From assembly GCA_010672965.1 (NCBI GenBank), contig JAAHFN010000032.1, positions 32,101 to 96,100 of the forward strand: 64,000 bases of DNA, written 5' to 3'. The position numbers were made by a program, and so were the translations under genes. This document shows, piece by piece, positions 48,823 to 56,450 of the stretch (position 1 is its first letter; each line of letters starts with the position of its first letter). This DNA comes from Oscillatoria sp. SIO1A7 (lineage in GTDB: Bacteria > Cyanobacteriota > Cyanobacteriia > Cyanobacteriales > Laspinemataceae). A model generated the notes under the pieces. That model did not search any database. It saw only the letters and a list, made by a program, of their open reading frames with translations, and was not told the DNA's origin.

Positions 48823-49742
48823 TTCTTTTCGTCACCCCTTTTTCTGAAAGTTTTTTTTAAGTTCGGGACTTAAGCATTAAGCCTATGTCTGGTAAGGGAG
48901 TTTCGCGCTAAGCCCTCCTACGGGCCCGTTTAGCTTAAAGTTGTGGCAAACTACCTCAATAGCCCCCCAATTTATCGGGGGGTTCGGGGGATAGGTGCGC
49001 TGTCGCGGATCGAACCCACAGTTTTAACCGTCGCCAAGCCACTACGGGCATTCGGGGCGGGACCAAAGCTTAGAGGAACGGAGGCTATCCGCTGCTTGCA
49101 TCCTGGTTATGGGGATAATGCTTAGCTTATCCTTCGTTTTCAATTAATGCATGTATCCGGTCCACTTAAATTAAGTTAATCTTCAAATAACCTTATTGGA
49201 TGTATTTTACATTAGTTGTCCGTGCCAAATCTAGGTTTGAAACAACTTCATAAAATCTTTAGAAAACAATTCCGAATCTTATCCATAAATTAAATTTATT
49301 CTCTATTACTAGGTTTTAGTTGAAATTTTTTGAGTCCTCAATAGATATGTACGAGGCACCTGAATGGTCTTGCCCATCATGGCTTTGACACCTCAATTGA
49401 GAAAGTCAAGGGTCAAAAGCGAACAGTGACGCGATCGCGAACGGGCGATCGGATCTTGCTTTCTTCAGCACACTTCCCACACCTCGTAGGCGGGCCTCCC
49501 ACACTTCCCACAGTTCCCACACCTCCCACACCCCGGCTTTTCAAATTTATTGAGCAAGCCCTATATATATGTCTCGGTTTTGGCTTGAAGCTTTTTACGA
49601 GAAATCGGGAATTTTGTTACAAAACTTAATATTCAAGCCGCAAAGGGGAGGCTGGGAGACCAGGAGACTGGGGGACCAGGGGACAAGGAGACTGGGGGAC
49701 AAGGAGACAAGGAGACAAGAGGCCAGGACTTACGCATGGGCT
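48823..49742. other. Gene-free stretch upstream of the giant gene
   Basis: 48955-49075 holds a repeat element (TTTATCGGGGGGTTCGGGGG, CGGATCGAACCCACAGTTTT). 49100-49400 is AT-rich with no ORF. 49480-49535 is a CCCACACTTCCCACAG run, and 49648-49725 a GGAGACTGGGGGACAAGG run. 49728-49785 is a repeat with AGGACTTACGC and GGGGCGATCGC. No promoter can be fixed with confidence. Confidence 0.5.
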
Positions 49743-50611
49743 CTACACATAGGGGCGATCGCGGGGGGGATTGCCCCTACAAATACTTACCCAAATCATT
49801 TGCTTGAGAGGTTCGGGTACTTCTGGGTGTAGTCCCTCTGATATTTCTTCAAAAGTTTTGATTGAACCAGGATAAACGAAAACTGGCCATCTTTTTTTGA
49901 CAATGCAGGCGATACAAGCTGATTCCTCAAGCAAATACATTGTCGCTAGTGTTTTTTTTCTTATATCGTCCGTCTGCTCTCGTTTTTGCCATTCTAATCG
50001 GCTCAGATACTTCTGGGCAAACGAGTTCACCATACTTTCAAATAAGCCATTTTTTCGGTATAAGCTCTGAAGCTCTTCGTAATATATTTGAAAGTCAGAT
50101 TCTTTTTCAACTTCCGAAGTCATTAATAACTCGAATGTACAGCGATCGGAATGTTTCTCAAAAAAAACATGTTTTTCATTTACAAATTGCCACTGCTAAT
50201 TGCCTCCAACCAAGCCTCATCTTCTTTAAGCTCCTGTTTAACCTGGATTGTCAGTCGGTATATACTATCGCAAACCAGGACTAGACAATTTTTAAAATTA
50301 TCGCTAATCCATTTTATGCAGGGTTCGAGCCTTGTTTGCTCGACGAAATTTTTGCTTCCAAGGCTTACCATGAAAAGACAGCGATCGTATTCAGAGAGAA
50401 ATCTACGCAAGTGCTGGGGATATGCTTTTACCAAACTTGCCTTGTAATCATAATCTTGGCTGGCATAAGCAGTAGATTTTGTTAGCAATTCGCGTCTCTT
50501 AATGTCAATCGCCTTACTTACTTCAGACTGAATATGCTTCAAGTTTTCTAGTCAAAGCTGATTCCAGTCAAAATTTTCAAATCTCTTTTTTTCATCCATG
50601 ACTAATGCCAT
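49743..50611 (-). pseudogene. Broken tRNA-dependent cyclodipeptide synthase (XYP type)
   Basis: The intact enzyme would join two aminoacyl groups from tRNAs into a cyclodipeptide. The N-terminal piece (ATG 50611, MALVMDEKKRFENFDWNQL) meets an in-frame TGA at 50552-50554 and then continues to FMVSLGSKNFVEQ, whose Ser matches the catalytic Ser37 of AlbC. The frame ends in TAA at 50180-50182. Reading continues in another frame from there (QFVNEKHVFFEKHSDRC) through MYLLEESACIA (Tyr178 and Glu182 equivalents) and VFVYPGS (Tyr202-Pro203). Ser at position 40 and Tyr-Pro place it in the XYP subfamily, not NYQ. The last ~12 codons are encoded by a dispersed repeat. With one nonsense codon and one frameshift it is probably inactive, unless these are sequencing errors. 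AT-rich, so likely acquired. Confidence 0.72.
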
Positions 50612-50684
50612 TAATCTAAAATTTTTTTAAAAAAATTATAAAACTTTAATTGGCTATGTAATTTTTAATTTAAAATAATCTAAG

Positions 50685-50742
50685 TTTATTTAGACTATTA
50701 CCTCTTATTTACTAGAAAGTATAGCGTAATAGTCTAAATAAA
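50685..50742. repeat. 17-bp perfect inverted repeat with 24-nt loop
   Basis: TTTATTTAGACTATTAC (50685-50701) pairs exactly with GTAATAGTCTAAATAAA (50726-50742). It lies 8 nt after the stop of the minus-strand 28-codon ORF and before the cyclodipeptide synthase. It could be a terminator or attenuator, or a protein-binding site; there is no clean T-run. Confidence 0.6.
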
Positions 50743-50749
50743 ATTATGT

Positions 50750-50836
50750 TTAAAGTAACTCAAAATCAATTGGTGCGGTTATATTATATCGACGCTTGGC
50801 GTATTGAGTTGGCTCTAGAGATTTACCGCTGCTCAT
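50750..50836 (-). CDS. Possible 28-residue peptide with its own promoter
   Basis: ATG 50836 opens a 28-codon ORF (MSSGKSLEPTQYAKRRYN, ending APIDFELL) with AGAGGA 5 nt upstream. A consensus-like promoter sits at 50877-50905, giving a leader of about 35 nt. The peptide is soluble and not hydrophobic. I recognise no family. It could be a genuine small protein, a leader peptide for the cyclodipeptide synthase ~140 nt downstream, or the remnant of a longer gene. The inverted repeat at 50685-50742 follows it. Confidence 0.35.
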   Translation of the reverse strand: MSSGKSLEPTQYAKRRYNITAPIDFELL

Positions 50837-50876
50837 ATTTTCCTCTTTTTGGTTTTTGTGCGAGTATATCGAGCTG

Positions 50877-50905
50877 ATTTTACTAAATTCAGATAATTTT
50901 GTCAA
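50877..50905 (-). promoter_or_regulatory. Strong sigma70-type promoter
   Basis: On the minus strand: TTGACA (50900-50905), a 17-nt spacer and TAAAAT (50877-50882). This is the best-matching promoter in the window. It faces the 28-codon ORF and the cyclodipeptide synthase remnant. Confidence 0.65.
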
Positions 50906-50937
50906 CCCATCAATGAGGCGATCGCATCCCTAAAATT

Positions 50938-51033
50938 TTAGGACTTACGCTTTCCCTCTATATCTGGTAGGAGCGATTTCGCGCTCTCGCCCCTACACTT
51001 AGGGCGCATCTCGACAATTTGCGTAAGTCCTAA
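50938..51033. repeat. MITE-like element, family M4
   Basis: 13-bp perfect terminal inverted repeats, TTAGGACTTACGC and GCGTAAGTCCTAA, enclose ~70 bp including GGAGCGATTTCGCGCTC. The same end sequence occurs singly at 22752, 27203, 27229 and 49728. No ORF. Confidence 0.7.
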
Positions 51034-51078
51034 ATTTAACTAGACAATTAGCGCCAGCTTGCTGAACTCTGGAGCTAA

Positions 51079-51190
51079 GATAGCGTTTCTCAAATAAGTG
51101 TAATAAACGATCGCGCCAGGGGCGACGGCATCCCCCTTGACCATATCTGCTCTAGAACGGGGATTCTCATATTGGGATGCTTCGCCGCTT
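51079..51190. repeat. MITE family M1, copy lacking the right end
   Basis: ATAGCGTTTCTCAAATAAGT, then GGGGCGACGGCATCCCC, CTTGACCATATCTGC, and CATATTGGGATGCTTCGCC. It resembles the full copy at 52459-52609 but the right terminal repeat is absent. Confidence 0.65.
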
Positions 51191-51374
51191 CCCCTCCTGC
51201 GGGCGGTGTGGGTTTTTCCCACCCTCTCCCGAGAGCAGGGGCTTCAAGCTTCAACCCACACCGCCCGCAGGATTTGTCTGTCAATCGGGGACTAAGAGCG
51301 CCGCCCTCTGTAACGTTAGTCTATACATACAGTGCAGAAGGTGCAGAAAGTCCAAAAAATTTCTGCCTAAAATG
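51191..51374. other. Spacer with GGGCGGTGTGGGTT palindrome
   Basis: CCTGCGGGCGGTGTGGGTT (51199-51217) is repeated in inverted form at 51256-51275 (AACCCACACCGCCCGCAGG), with CCCTCTCCCGAGAGCAGGGG between. No gene. From ~51330 the sequence is alignable to the upstream flank of RNA copy B (GTGCAGAAGGTGCAGAAA). Confidence 0.5.
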
Positions 51375-51403
51375 TTGAAATTCGAGCAAAACAGTGCTAA
51401 GAT
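51375..51403 (+). promoter_or_regulatory. Sigma70-type promoter of RNA candidate copy A
   Basis: TTGAAA (51375-51380), 17 nt, TAAGAT (51398-51403). The spacer shares TTCGAG and CAAAAC with copy B, and the spacing is identical. The transcript should start near 51410. Confidence 0.65.
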
Positions 51404-51409
51404 GGTTTA

Positions 51410-51880
51410 CAAGCTCCCTAGAGGGGCACAAAAAAGGGCCCCGTTTAAACGAGACCCTTTCAAATGAAAAGAAAGCAAAATATCGTAAGGAGGTATTCTC
51501 AATCGAAGGAGTTTTTCCCTCAAAAAAATCCGGCGGCAATGGAGCAGAGCAAAGGACTCATGGCCAACAAAGTTCTTTGGCACGCCTCCAATAGCTAGCC
51601 CGGATGGGAAGATAGCCCACCATTGACCCGCCAATCTTGCACGATCTCGCGGCAACGGATGGGTTTCCCTTGGGGGAAATTCGCCTTTTTTTTCTACCAC
51701 TGGCCAAAATTAGGCAGCCAAAGTTAGGCAGCCAAAATTAGGCAGCCAAAATTAGGCCGGAAGTCAAGGGAGCGGGCGCGACGCTCGCGAGCGATCGTCG
51801 CAGATAGCTCTAGCAACAATTGGCCGAAGGGCGTATTTGCACCAGGGAGAGAACTGGGGGAGACCTCCTTGCTTTTTTTT
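51410..51880 (+). ncRNA. Structured RNA candidate, copy A (~471 nt)
   Basis: Same order of elements as copy B at 4361-4840. They are: TCCC-TAGA-GGGG; AAAGGG with CCCTTT around CGT-TTAA-ACG; GGAG...CAAAG paired with CTTTG...CTCC (51541-51589); ATGGG-AAGATAG-CCCA(C) (51602-51622); TTTCCC-TTGG-GGGAAA. The long-range AAGGAGGT (51487-51494) pairs with ACCTCCTT (51863-51870), followed by GC and an eight-T run (51873-51880). Compensatory differences from copy B occur in at least three helices. It differs by a 14-bp tandem insertion at 51704-51757. The 66-codon ORF crossing it is not kept in copy B. The family is not recognised. Confidence 0.65.
51704..51757. repeat. 14-bp tandem repeat inside RNA copy A
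   Basis: Four units of CCAAAATTAGGCAG (the last incomplete, the second with one change). The segment is absent from copy B. Confidence 0.85.
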
Positions 51881-52106
51881 GGATTCTACAACGACTTACC
51901 TTATTTTGCACGCGCTCCCTCTCCTGCCCGACGGAGCCGACGGAGCCGAGGCAAACGCCGGTGACACCTCACATCAAGAGCGAGAAACGCTATAGCGTAT
52001 ATAGAATAGTCGCAAGATATCTACCGCTAGCGTATGGGACCTTTTCAATAGGTAAAAAGCTCGACCCGCACCTACCCCATACATTTGAACCGGAGGTATT
52101 GAGGCC
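51881..52106. other. Spacer between RNA copy A and the broken small gene
   Basis: The first part continues the RNA-element alignment (TTTTGCAC near 51905 matches copy B at 4327-4334). GACGGAGCC is tandemly doubled near 51930. GGAGG at 52092 lies 10 nt before the ATG at 52107. No gene. Confidence 0.5.
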
Positions 52107-52463
52107 ATGAACAAAAACACGCAGACAATATCCACGCAATCTTATGCTGCACCGCCGTCTTCCCGATAAGAAATATATAAAATCTTGGGAGTAAAACCGG
52201 CTGGTATATCTCTTGTTGGCGTAGAAGTGGGAAAATGGGGGGAGAATATCGAGTTTCGCTGCTTGTACGATGCGATCGAGCGAAAATTATTCACTCTTAA
52301 ATTTCAGGAATATGCGTCAATTGTATGGGACAACCACGGCGATATGTCAGAAATAGATGAAATGGAAGAGGCGGAAGCGATCGCCATTCATCTCGGCAAA
52401 GAAGACAGCCAAGAACCAGCGATCGCAGTCCACAGAATATCTAGAAATTTCAATTGTCTATAG
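52107..52463 (+). pseudogene. Small hypothetical gene interrupted by a stop codon
   Basis: ATG 52107, preceded by GGAGG, encodes MNKNTQTISTQSYAAPPSSR and then TAA (52167-52169). The same frame continues without a stop: EIYKILGVKPAGISLVGVEV, RKLFTLKFQEYASIVWDN, EMEEAEAIAIHLGKED. The continuous frame and good ribosome site suggest one ~118-codon gene with a nonsense mutation. The 3' end runs into a family M1 element that supplies the stop (TAG), so the C-terminus may also be altered. Alternatively the downstream part starts at TTG 52185. Family unknown; the protein would be small, acidic and soluble. Confidence 0.5.
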
Positions 52464-52609
52464 CGTTTCTCAAATAAGTGTAATAAACGATCGGACCCTA
52501 GAAACGTAGGGGCGATAGCATCTCCCTTGACCATCTCTGCTGTATAACGGGGATTCTCATATTGGGATGCTTCGCCCCAGAGACTCACATCAATTTGAGA
52601 ACCGCTATA
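52459..52609. repeat. MITE-like element, family M1 (full copy 2)
   Basis: Ends TATAGCGTTTCTCAAATAAG and ATTTGAGAACCGCTATA; inner pair GGGGCGATAGCATC and GGGATGCTTCGCCCC. Same family as 18714-18855, in the opposite orientation. Confidence 0.75.
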
Positions 52610-52673
52610 TGGGAAGCGGGAGATAAGCCGAGTCGCGGATTTAAATGAGTAACAGAGAGCAGTCAGCACAAGC

Positions 52674-52709
52674 GCCTGTAGGGGCGTTTCGCGAAACGCC
52701 CCTACAGGC
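52674..52709. repeat. Perfect 36-bp palindrome
   Basis: GCCTGTAGGGGCGTTTCG is followed directly by its reverse complement. It lies in the spacer between the M1 and M2 elements and has no T-run. Confidence 0.7.
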
Positions 52710-52770
52710 AAACAATGAGATTGCTCTAACCCCCGCATGGCTTTGTGCTATAAATTGATAACTAATATTA

Positions 52771-52901
52771 ATATCAAATCCGGTTAAACAGTCACAGTAT
52801 CTGTAGGGGTTCCCCATGCCCGCCCCAGCCGCCTTAGACCAACCGGGGCGGGCACGGGGAACCCCTACGGGATTTATGGAACAACTACGCAGATTTGATA
52901 T
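52771..52901. repeat. MITE-like element, family M2 (copy 2)
   Basis: Left end ATATCAAATCCGGTTAAACA, right end ACGCAGATTTGATAT, core GTAGGGGTTCCCCATGCCCG against CGGGCACGGGGAACCCCTAC. It ends 43 nt before the VanZ ATG. Confidence 0.75.
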
Positions 52902-52944
52902 AACTTCGTTTTTCTTTGAGTTTCAACAACCAGAAACCCTAAGT

Positions 52945-53343
52945 ATGGAACCAAGCTATAAAAAGTATTTTTCAAAAAACTGGGCGATCGCCTGTTGCTG
53001 CTACTTCGCTGTTTTGCTCGCCATCATACTCTTCGCCGACCTGGGAATGCTGCCGGTTCGAGAACTATCGAAAATTCCCCATTACGATATCATAGGCCAT
53101 TTTTTTCTTTATGGCATAGCATCTTATTTAAGTTATCGAGCCTTGAGAAAGCGGGCGATCGGCATTTTTGGCTATAACTTTCCTCTCGGCCCAGCGATAT
53201 TTACTATCTTCACCGTCTTTGAAGAAGTCCTGCAAGCAATACTACCCCATCGCACCTTCAGCCTCTTAGATCTATTTGCTAGCTTCCTGGGAATTGTCAT
53301 TTTCTATTTAATTGGAAAAGTTATTTCAGAGCATAGAGCATAG
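52945..53343 (+). CDS. VanZ-like membrane protein
   Basis: This 132-residue protein with four membrane helices (IACCCYFAVLLAIILFADLG, IIGHFFLYGIASYLSYR, GPAIFTIFTVFEEVLQA, LLDLFASFLGIVIFYLIG) has VanZ family landmarks: H-F-x-x-Y-G and EEVLQAILPHRTFSLLDLFA. VanZ confers low-level teicoplanin resistance in enterococci; in most bacteria the family has no known role. I use ATG 52945 (MEPSYKKYF). The longer frame from 52816 reads through a family M2 element and is not credible. Its promoter may lie in or next to that element. Confidence 0.82.
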   Translation: MEPSYKKYFSKNWAIACCCYFAVLLAIILFADLGMLPVRELSKIPHYDIIGHFFLYGIASYLSYRALRKRAIGIFGYNFPLGPAIFTIFTVFEEVLQAILPHRTFSLLDLFASFLGIVIFYLIGKVISEHRA

Positions 53344-53420
53344 AAAGAGTTTTGAGTTTTCAATTTTAAGTTTTAAATTAAAGATTGCAAATCAAGCATC
53401 AAAACGCTTATAACAAAACT

Positions 53421-53692
53421 CAAAACTCAAGCTAAGAACTCAAAACTCAAGCTAAGAACTCAAAACTCAAGCTAAGAACTCAAAACTCAAGCTAAGAATT
53501 CAAAACTCAAGCTAAGAACTCAAAACTCAAGCTAAGAATTCAAAACTTAAGCTAAGAATTCAAAACTCAAGCTAAGAATTCAAAACTTAAGCTAAGAATT
53601 CAAAACTCAAGCTAAGAACTCAAAACTTAAGCTAAAAACTCAAAACTCAAGCTAAGAACTCAAAACTCAAGCTAAAAACTCAAAACTTAAGC
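53421..53692. repeat. 20-bp tandem array between VanZ and malQ
   Basis: Thirteen full units and part of a fourteenth of CAAAACTCAAGCTAAGAACT, with C/T and G/A variants, run up to the malQ stop codon. Single-base variants alternate along the array. Related AAAACTCAA text also occurs at 37261-37275 and 60200-60250. Confidence 0.9.
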
Positions 53693-55201
53693 CTAGCCCC
53701 TACGGGCTCTACCATAAGTTTCTGTCATAGTCCTGAGACGATCGCTTATTTCGGGAGTCAAAGCCGAAGACTCGTAGCGCCAGTCCCAATTACCCTCAGC
53801 CTTGCCGGGGCTATTCATCCGACTTTCGCTGCCGAGACCGAGGAGATCTTGGAGAGCAACCAGAGCTTGATTGGCTATAGAAGAAAATGACAGCCGAATT
53901 AAATCCCAATGAATTCCATCGGTACTAATATGGCCTAAATAAGCCAGCAATCCCGCTCGTTCGTGTTCTGCCAATTCTTCAAACCAACCCACCGTCGTAT
54001 TATTATCGTGGGTTCCCGGATAGACGACGAAATTGCGAGTTTGGAAATTAAATGGCAAATAGGGATTATCTGGCCCAGAGCCAAAAGAAAATTGCAAGAT
54101 CTTCATGCCGGGAAACTCAAACTTATCTCGCAGGGCTTCTACTTCCGGCGTAATAACTCCCAAATCTTCGGCAATAATCGGCAGAGTACCCAGCTCCTCG
54201 CGGACGGTTTCTAGCAGAGCGTCTCCTTTAGCTTTAACCCATTTTCCTTTTATAGCTGTAGTTTCTCCTTGGGGAACCGACCAAAATGCTTCAAAACCTC
54301 GGAAATGGTCGATGCGAATAATATCCACATAAGCCAGCAAAGATTGGAAGCGAGCAATCCACCACTCGAAGTTGGTTTTTTCCAATTGCTTCCAGAGATA
54401 GACTGGGTTGCCCCAGAGCTGACCCGTGGCGCTAAAGTAATCGGGGGGCACTCCTGCCATTTCCGCCGGTTCTCCTGTCTTTTTGTCTAGGCTAAAAATT
54501 TCTGGATGAGCCCAAACATCGGCGCTATCATGAGCTACATATATAGGTATATCGCCGATAATTTCGATGCCTAGATCGTTGGCATAGCGCTTGAGAGCCG
54601 ACCACTGGCGGAAAAACTCAAACTGGAGAAATTTGTGGTAAAAAACTTCGTCGCTCAGGCGATCGCGCTCTTTCTCGATCCGCTCTGGATCGCGGGAGGC
54701 TAGTTCTGGTTCCCAAGTATGCCAACTGGCTCCTTGGAGATCGCTTTTAAGAGACATATAGAGGGCATAGTCTTCTAGCCAATAGGCTTTGCTTTCGCAA
54801 AACTCCTGAAATTCTTGTTGGAGTTCTGGGGGTGCCCCCTGCTGGAAATTCTGGCAGGCTTTCTGAAAAAGGCCCTCTTTCAGGGACTTGACTGGCTCGA
54901 AATCTACTTTCTCGACAGGAAACTCGCCGAAGTCGGCCAGGTCGGCTTCCGAGAGCAAATTCTGCTCTTTCAGGCGATCGGGGCTAATCAGCAGGGGATT
55001 GCCTGCCATTGCCGAATAGCACATATAAGGAGAGTTGCCAAACCCTGTAGGCCCTAATGGCAATATTTGCCAGAGCTGTTGCTTGCTTTCAGCTAAAAAA
55101 TCAATGAATCGATAGGCTGCTTCCCCTAAGTCGCCAATACCAAAACGACTGGGGAAAGAAGTTGGATGGAGTAAAATGCCACTAGATCTTGGAAAAGGCA
55201 T
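53693..55201 (-). CDS. malQ: 4-alpha-glucanotransferase
   Basis: This 502-residue GH77 amylomaltase (disproportionating enzyme) moves maltosyl and longer units between alpha-1,4-glucans in glycogen turnover. Landmarks are SGILLHPTSFPSRFGIGDLG, LWQILPLGPTGFGNSPYMCY, IGDIPIYVAHDSADVWAHP, VDIIRIDHFRGFEAFW (nucleophile Asp in RIDHFRG), IAEDLGVITPEVEALRD (acid/base Glu) and YPGTHDNNTTVGWF (the HDN Asp). The length is normal and the catalytic set complete. The start is ATG 55201. The stop abuts the 20-bp array, which lies in its 3' untranslated region. Confidence 0.95.
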   Translation of the reverse strand: MPFPRSSGILLHPTSFPSRFGIGDLGEAAYRFIDFLAESKQQLWQILPLGPTGFGNSPYMCYSAMAGNPLLISPDRLKEQNLLSEADLADFGEFPVEKVDFEPVKSLKEGLFQKACQNFQQGAPPELQQEFQEFCESKAYWLEDYALYMSLKSDLQGASWHTWEPELASRDPERIEKERDRLSDEVFYHKFLQFEFFRQWSALKRYANDLGIEIIGDIPIYVAHDSADVWAHPEIFSLDKKTGEPAEMAGVPPDYFSATGQLWGNPVYLWKQLEKTNFEWWIARFQSLLAYVDIIRIDHFRGFEAFWSVPQGETTAIKGKWVKAKGDALLETVREELGTLPIIAEDLGVITPEVEALRDKFEFPGMKILQFSFGSGPDNPYLPFNFQTRNFVVYPGTHDNNTTVGWFEELAEHERAGLLAYLGHISTDGIHWDLIRLSFSSIANQALVALQDLLGLGSESRMNSPGKAEGNWDWRYESSALTPEISDRLRTMTETYGRARRG

Positions 55202-55337
55202 AAGTTCGTTGCAAAGATGCGGATTAAAATCGGACTGGATTTGCCCAGAGCGCGATCTTGAGCCTTACGACTGTAGCACTTTAGGGGCGATCGCTTTGTC
55301 CAGGACTCCCAAAAGCCCGAACCTGCCCAGCATATTT

Positions 55338-55698
55338 GCAAATAGCATAGCACTACGCATTTAAGTTAGGACAAGTATCACGGTCGCCAAAGCTATGAGC
55401 CGCAGGGCTTTAGCTGACTGCTGAAATGCAAATAGCATAGCACTACGCATTGAAGTTAGGACAAGTATCACGGTCGCCAAAGCTATGAGCCGCAGGACTT
55501 TAGCTGACTGCTGAAATGCAAATAGCATAGCACTACGCATTGAAGTTAGGACAAGTATCACGGTCGCCAAAGCTATGAGCCGCAGGACTTTAGCTGACTG
55601 CTGAAATGCAAATAGCATAGCACTACGCATTGAAGTTAGGACAAGTATCACGGTCGCCAAAGCTATGAGCCGCAGGACTTTAGCTGACTGCTGAAAGC
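55338..55698. repeat. 90-bp tandem array, four units
   Basis: GCAAATAGCATAGCACTACG starts at 55338, 55428, 55518 and 55608; the last three units are almost identical. Each ends with TTTAGCTGACTGCTGAAA. Because 90 is a multiple of three, a false repeated ORF appears on the minus strand. It lies between malQ and the Nudix gene. Confidence 0.9.
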
Positions 55699-55750
55699 TG
55701 AACGCTGAACGCTATATTTTTTTATTTTTTAGCCTAAAACTCCCAATCCG

Positions 55751-56179
55751 ATGACCTATAGAAATCCCGTCCCTACTGTTGATATCATCATCGAACTCGT
55801 CGATCGCCCAGAGCGACCAATTGTTTTAATCGAGCGACGCAACCCCCCCTATGGCTGGGCCATTCCCGGCGGCTTTGTCGATTATGGGGAATCCATAGAA
55901 ACAGCCGCTAAGCGCGAAGCAAAGGAAGAAACCAGTTTAGAAGTCGAGTTGCTAGAACAGTTTTATCTATACTCCGACCCCGATCGCGATCCGAGGCAGC
56001 ATACCCTCAGCGCTGTTTTTTTGGCAGCGGCAACTGGAGAGCCCAAGGCAGCGGATGATGCCAAAAATCTCGGCATATTCGAGCTGTGGCGCTTGCCAAC
56101 TCCCTTGTGTTTCGACCACGATCGCATCCTCCGAGACTACAGGCGCTATCGGCACTACGGTCAGCGACCCAGGCCCTAG
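55751..56179 (+). CDS. Nudix hydrolase
   Basis: This 142-residue protein has a Nudix box, [20 protein letters not shown] followed by ETSLEVEL, matching GX5EX7REUXEEXGU except that Ser replaces the last Gly. The N-terminal [20 protein letters not shown] and WAIPGG form the usual strands. [20 protein letters not shown] fits the ADP-ribose/NADH pyrophosphatase-like subgroup, but the substrate cannot be fixed. The ATG at 55751 is the natural start. The C-terminal [12 protein letters not shown] ends just before a GGGTGT array. Confidence 0.88.
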   Translation: MTYRNPVPTVDIIIELVDRPERPIVLIERRNPPYGWAIPGGFVDYGESIETAAKREAKEETSLEVELLEQFYLYSDPDRDPRQHTLSAVFLAAATGEPKAADDAKNLGIFELWRLPTPLCFDHDRILRDYRRYRHYGQRPRP

Positions 56180-56402
56180 GGTGTGGGGGAATGGGGTGTG
56201 GGGTGTGGGGTGTGGGGCCGCCAAGCCCCTCCGGGGCGGCTACGCCTACGGTGTGGGGTGTGGGGCCGCCATCGGTGTGGGTGTGTGGGGTGTGGGGAGT
56301 GGGGAATTGGGAATGGGGTGTGGGGAATTGGGAATGGGGTGTGGGGTGTGGGGTGTGGGGCCGCCATCGGTGTGGGGTGTGGGGTGTGGGGTGTGGGGTG
56401 TG
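56180..56402. repeat. G-rich GTGTGGG tandem array
   Basis: Long runs of GTGTGGG-type heptamers with interruptions by GGGGCCGCCATCGGTGTG and GGGAATTGGGAATGG. Four or more G-tracts occur close together on the plus strand many times, so quadruplex formation is possible. ORFs on both strands here are artefacts of the repeat. Confidence 0.75.
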
Positions 56403-56450
56403 GGGAGCTTTCGGAGCAGGGAGGAGCAGGGAGGAGAGGGCGTTTCCCCT

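Noticed and set aside
51394..51594. 66-codon ORF inside RNA copy A
   Set aside because: Not conserved in copy B and it crosses the conserved hairpins, so it is unlikely to be the functional product.
51410..51880. Assignment of the RNA to RNase P, tmRNA, 6S RNA or a HEARO/omega RNA
   Set aside because: No RNase P core sequence, tmRNA ends or 6S-type single long hairpin is visible, and no HNH or RuvC nuclease gene is adjacent. A model search is needed before naming it.
52816..52944. Upstream extension of the VanZ-like protein
   Set aside because: Encoded by the right half of an M2 element; ATG 52945 is the family-like start.
55361..55660. 99-codon ORF on the minus strand with 30-residue repeats
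   Set aside because: It is the translation of the 90-bp tandem array, whose period is a multiple of three. No start signal or homology.
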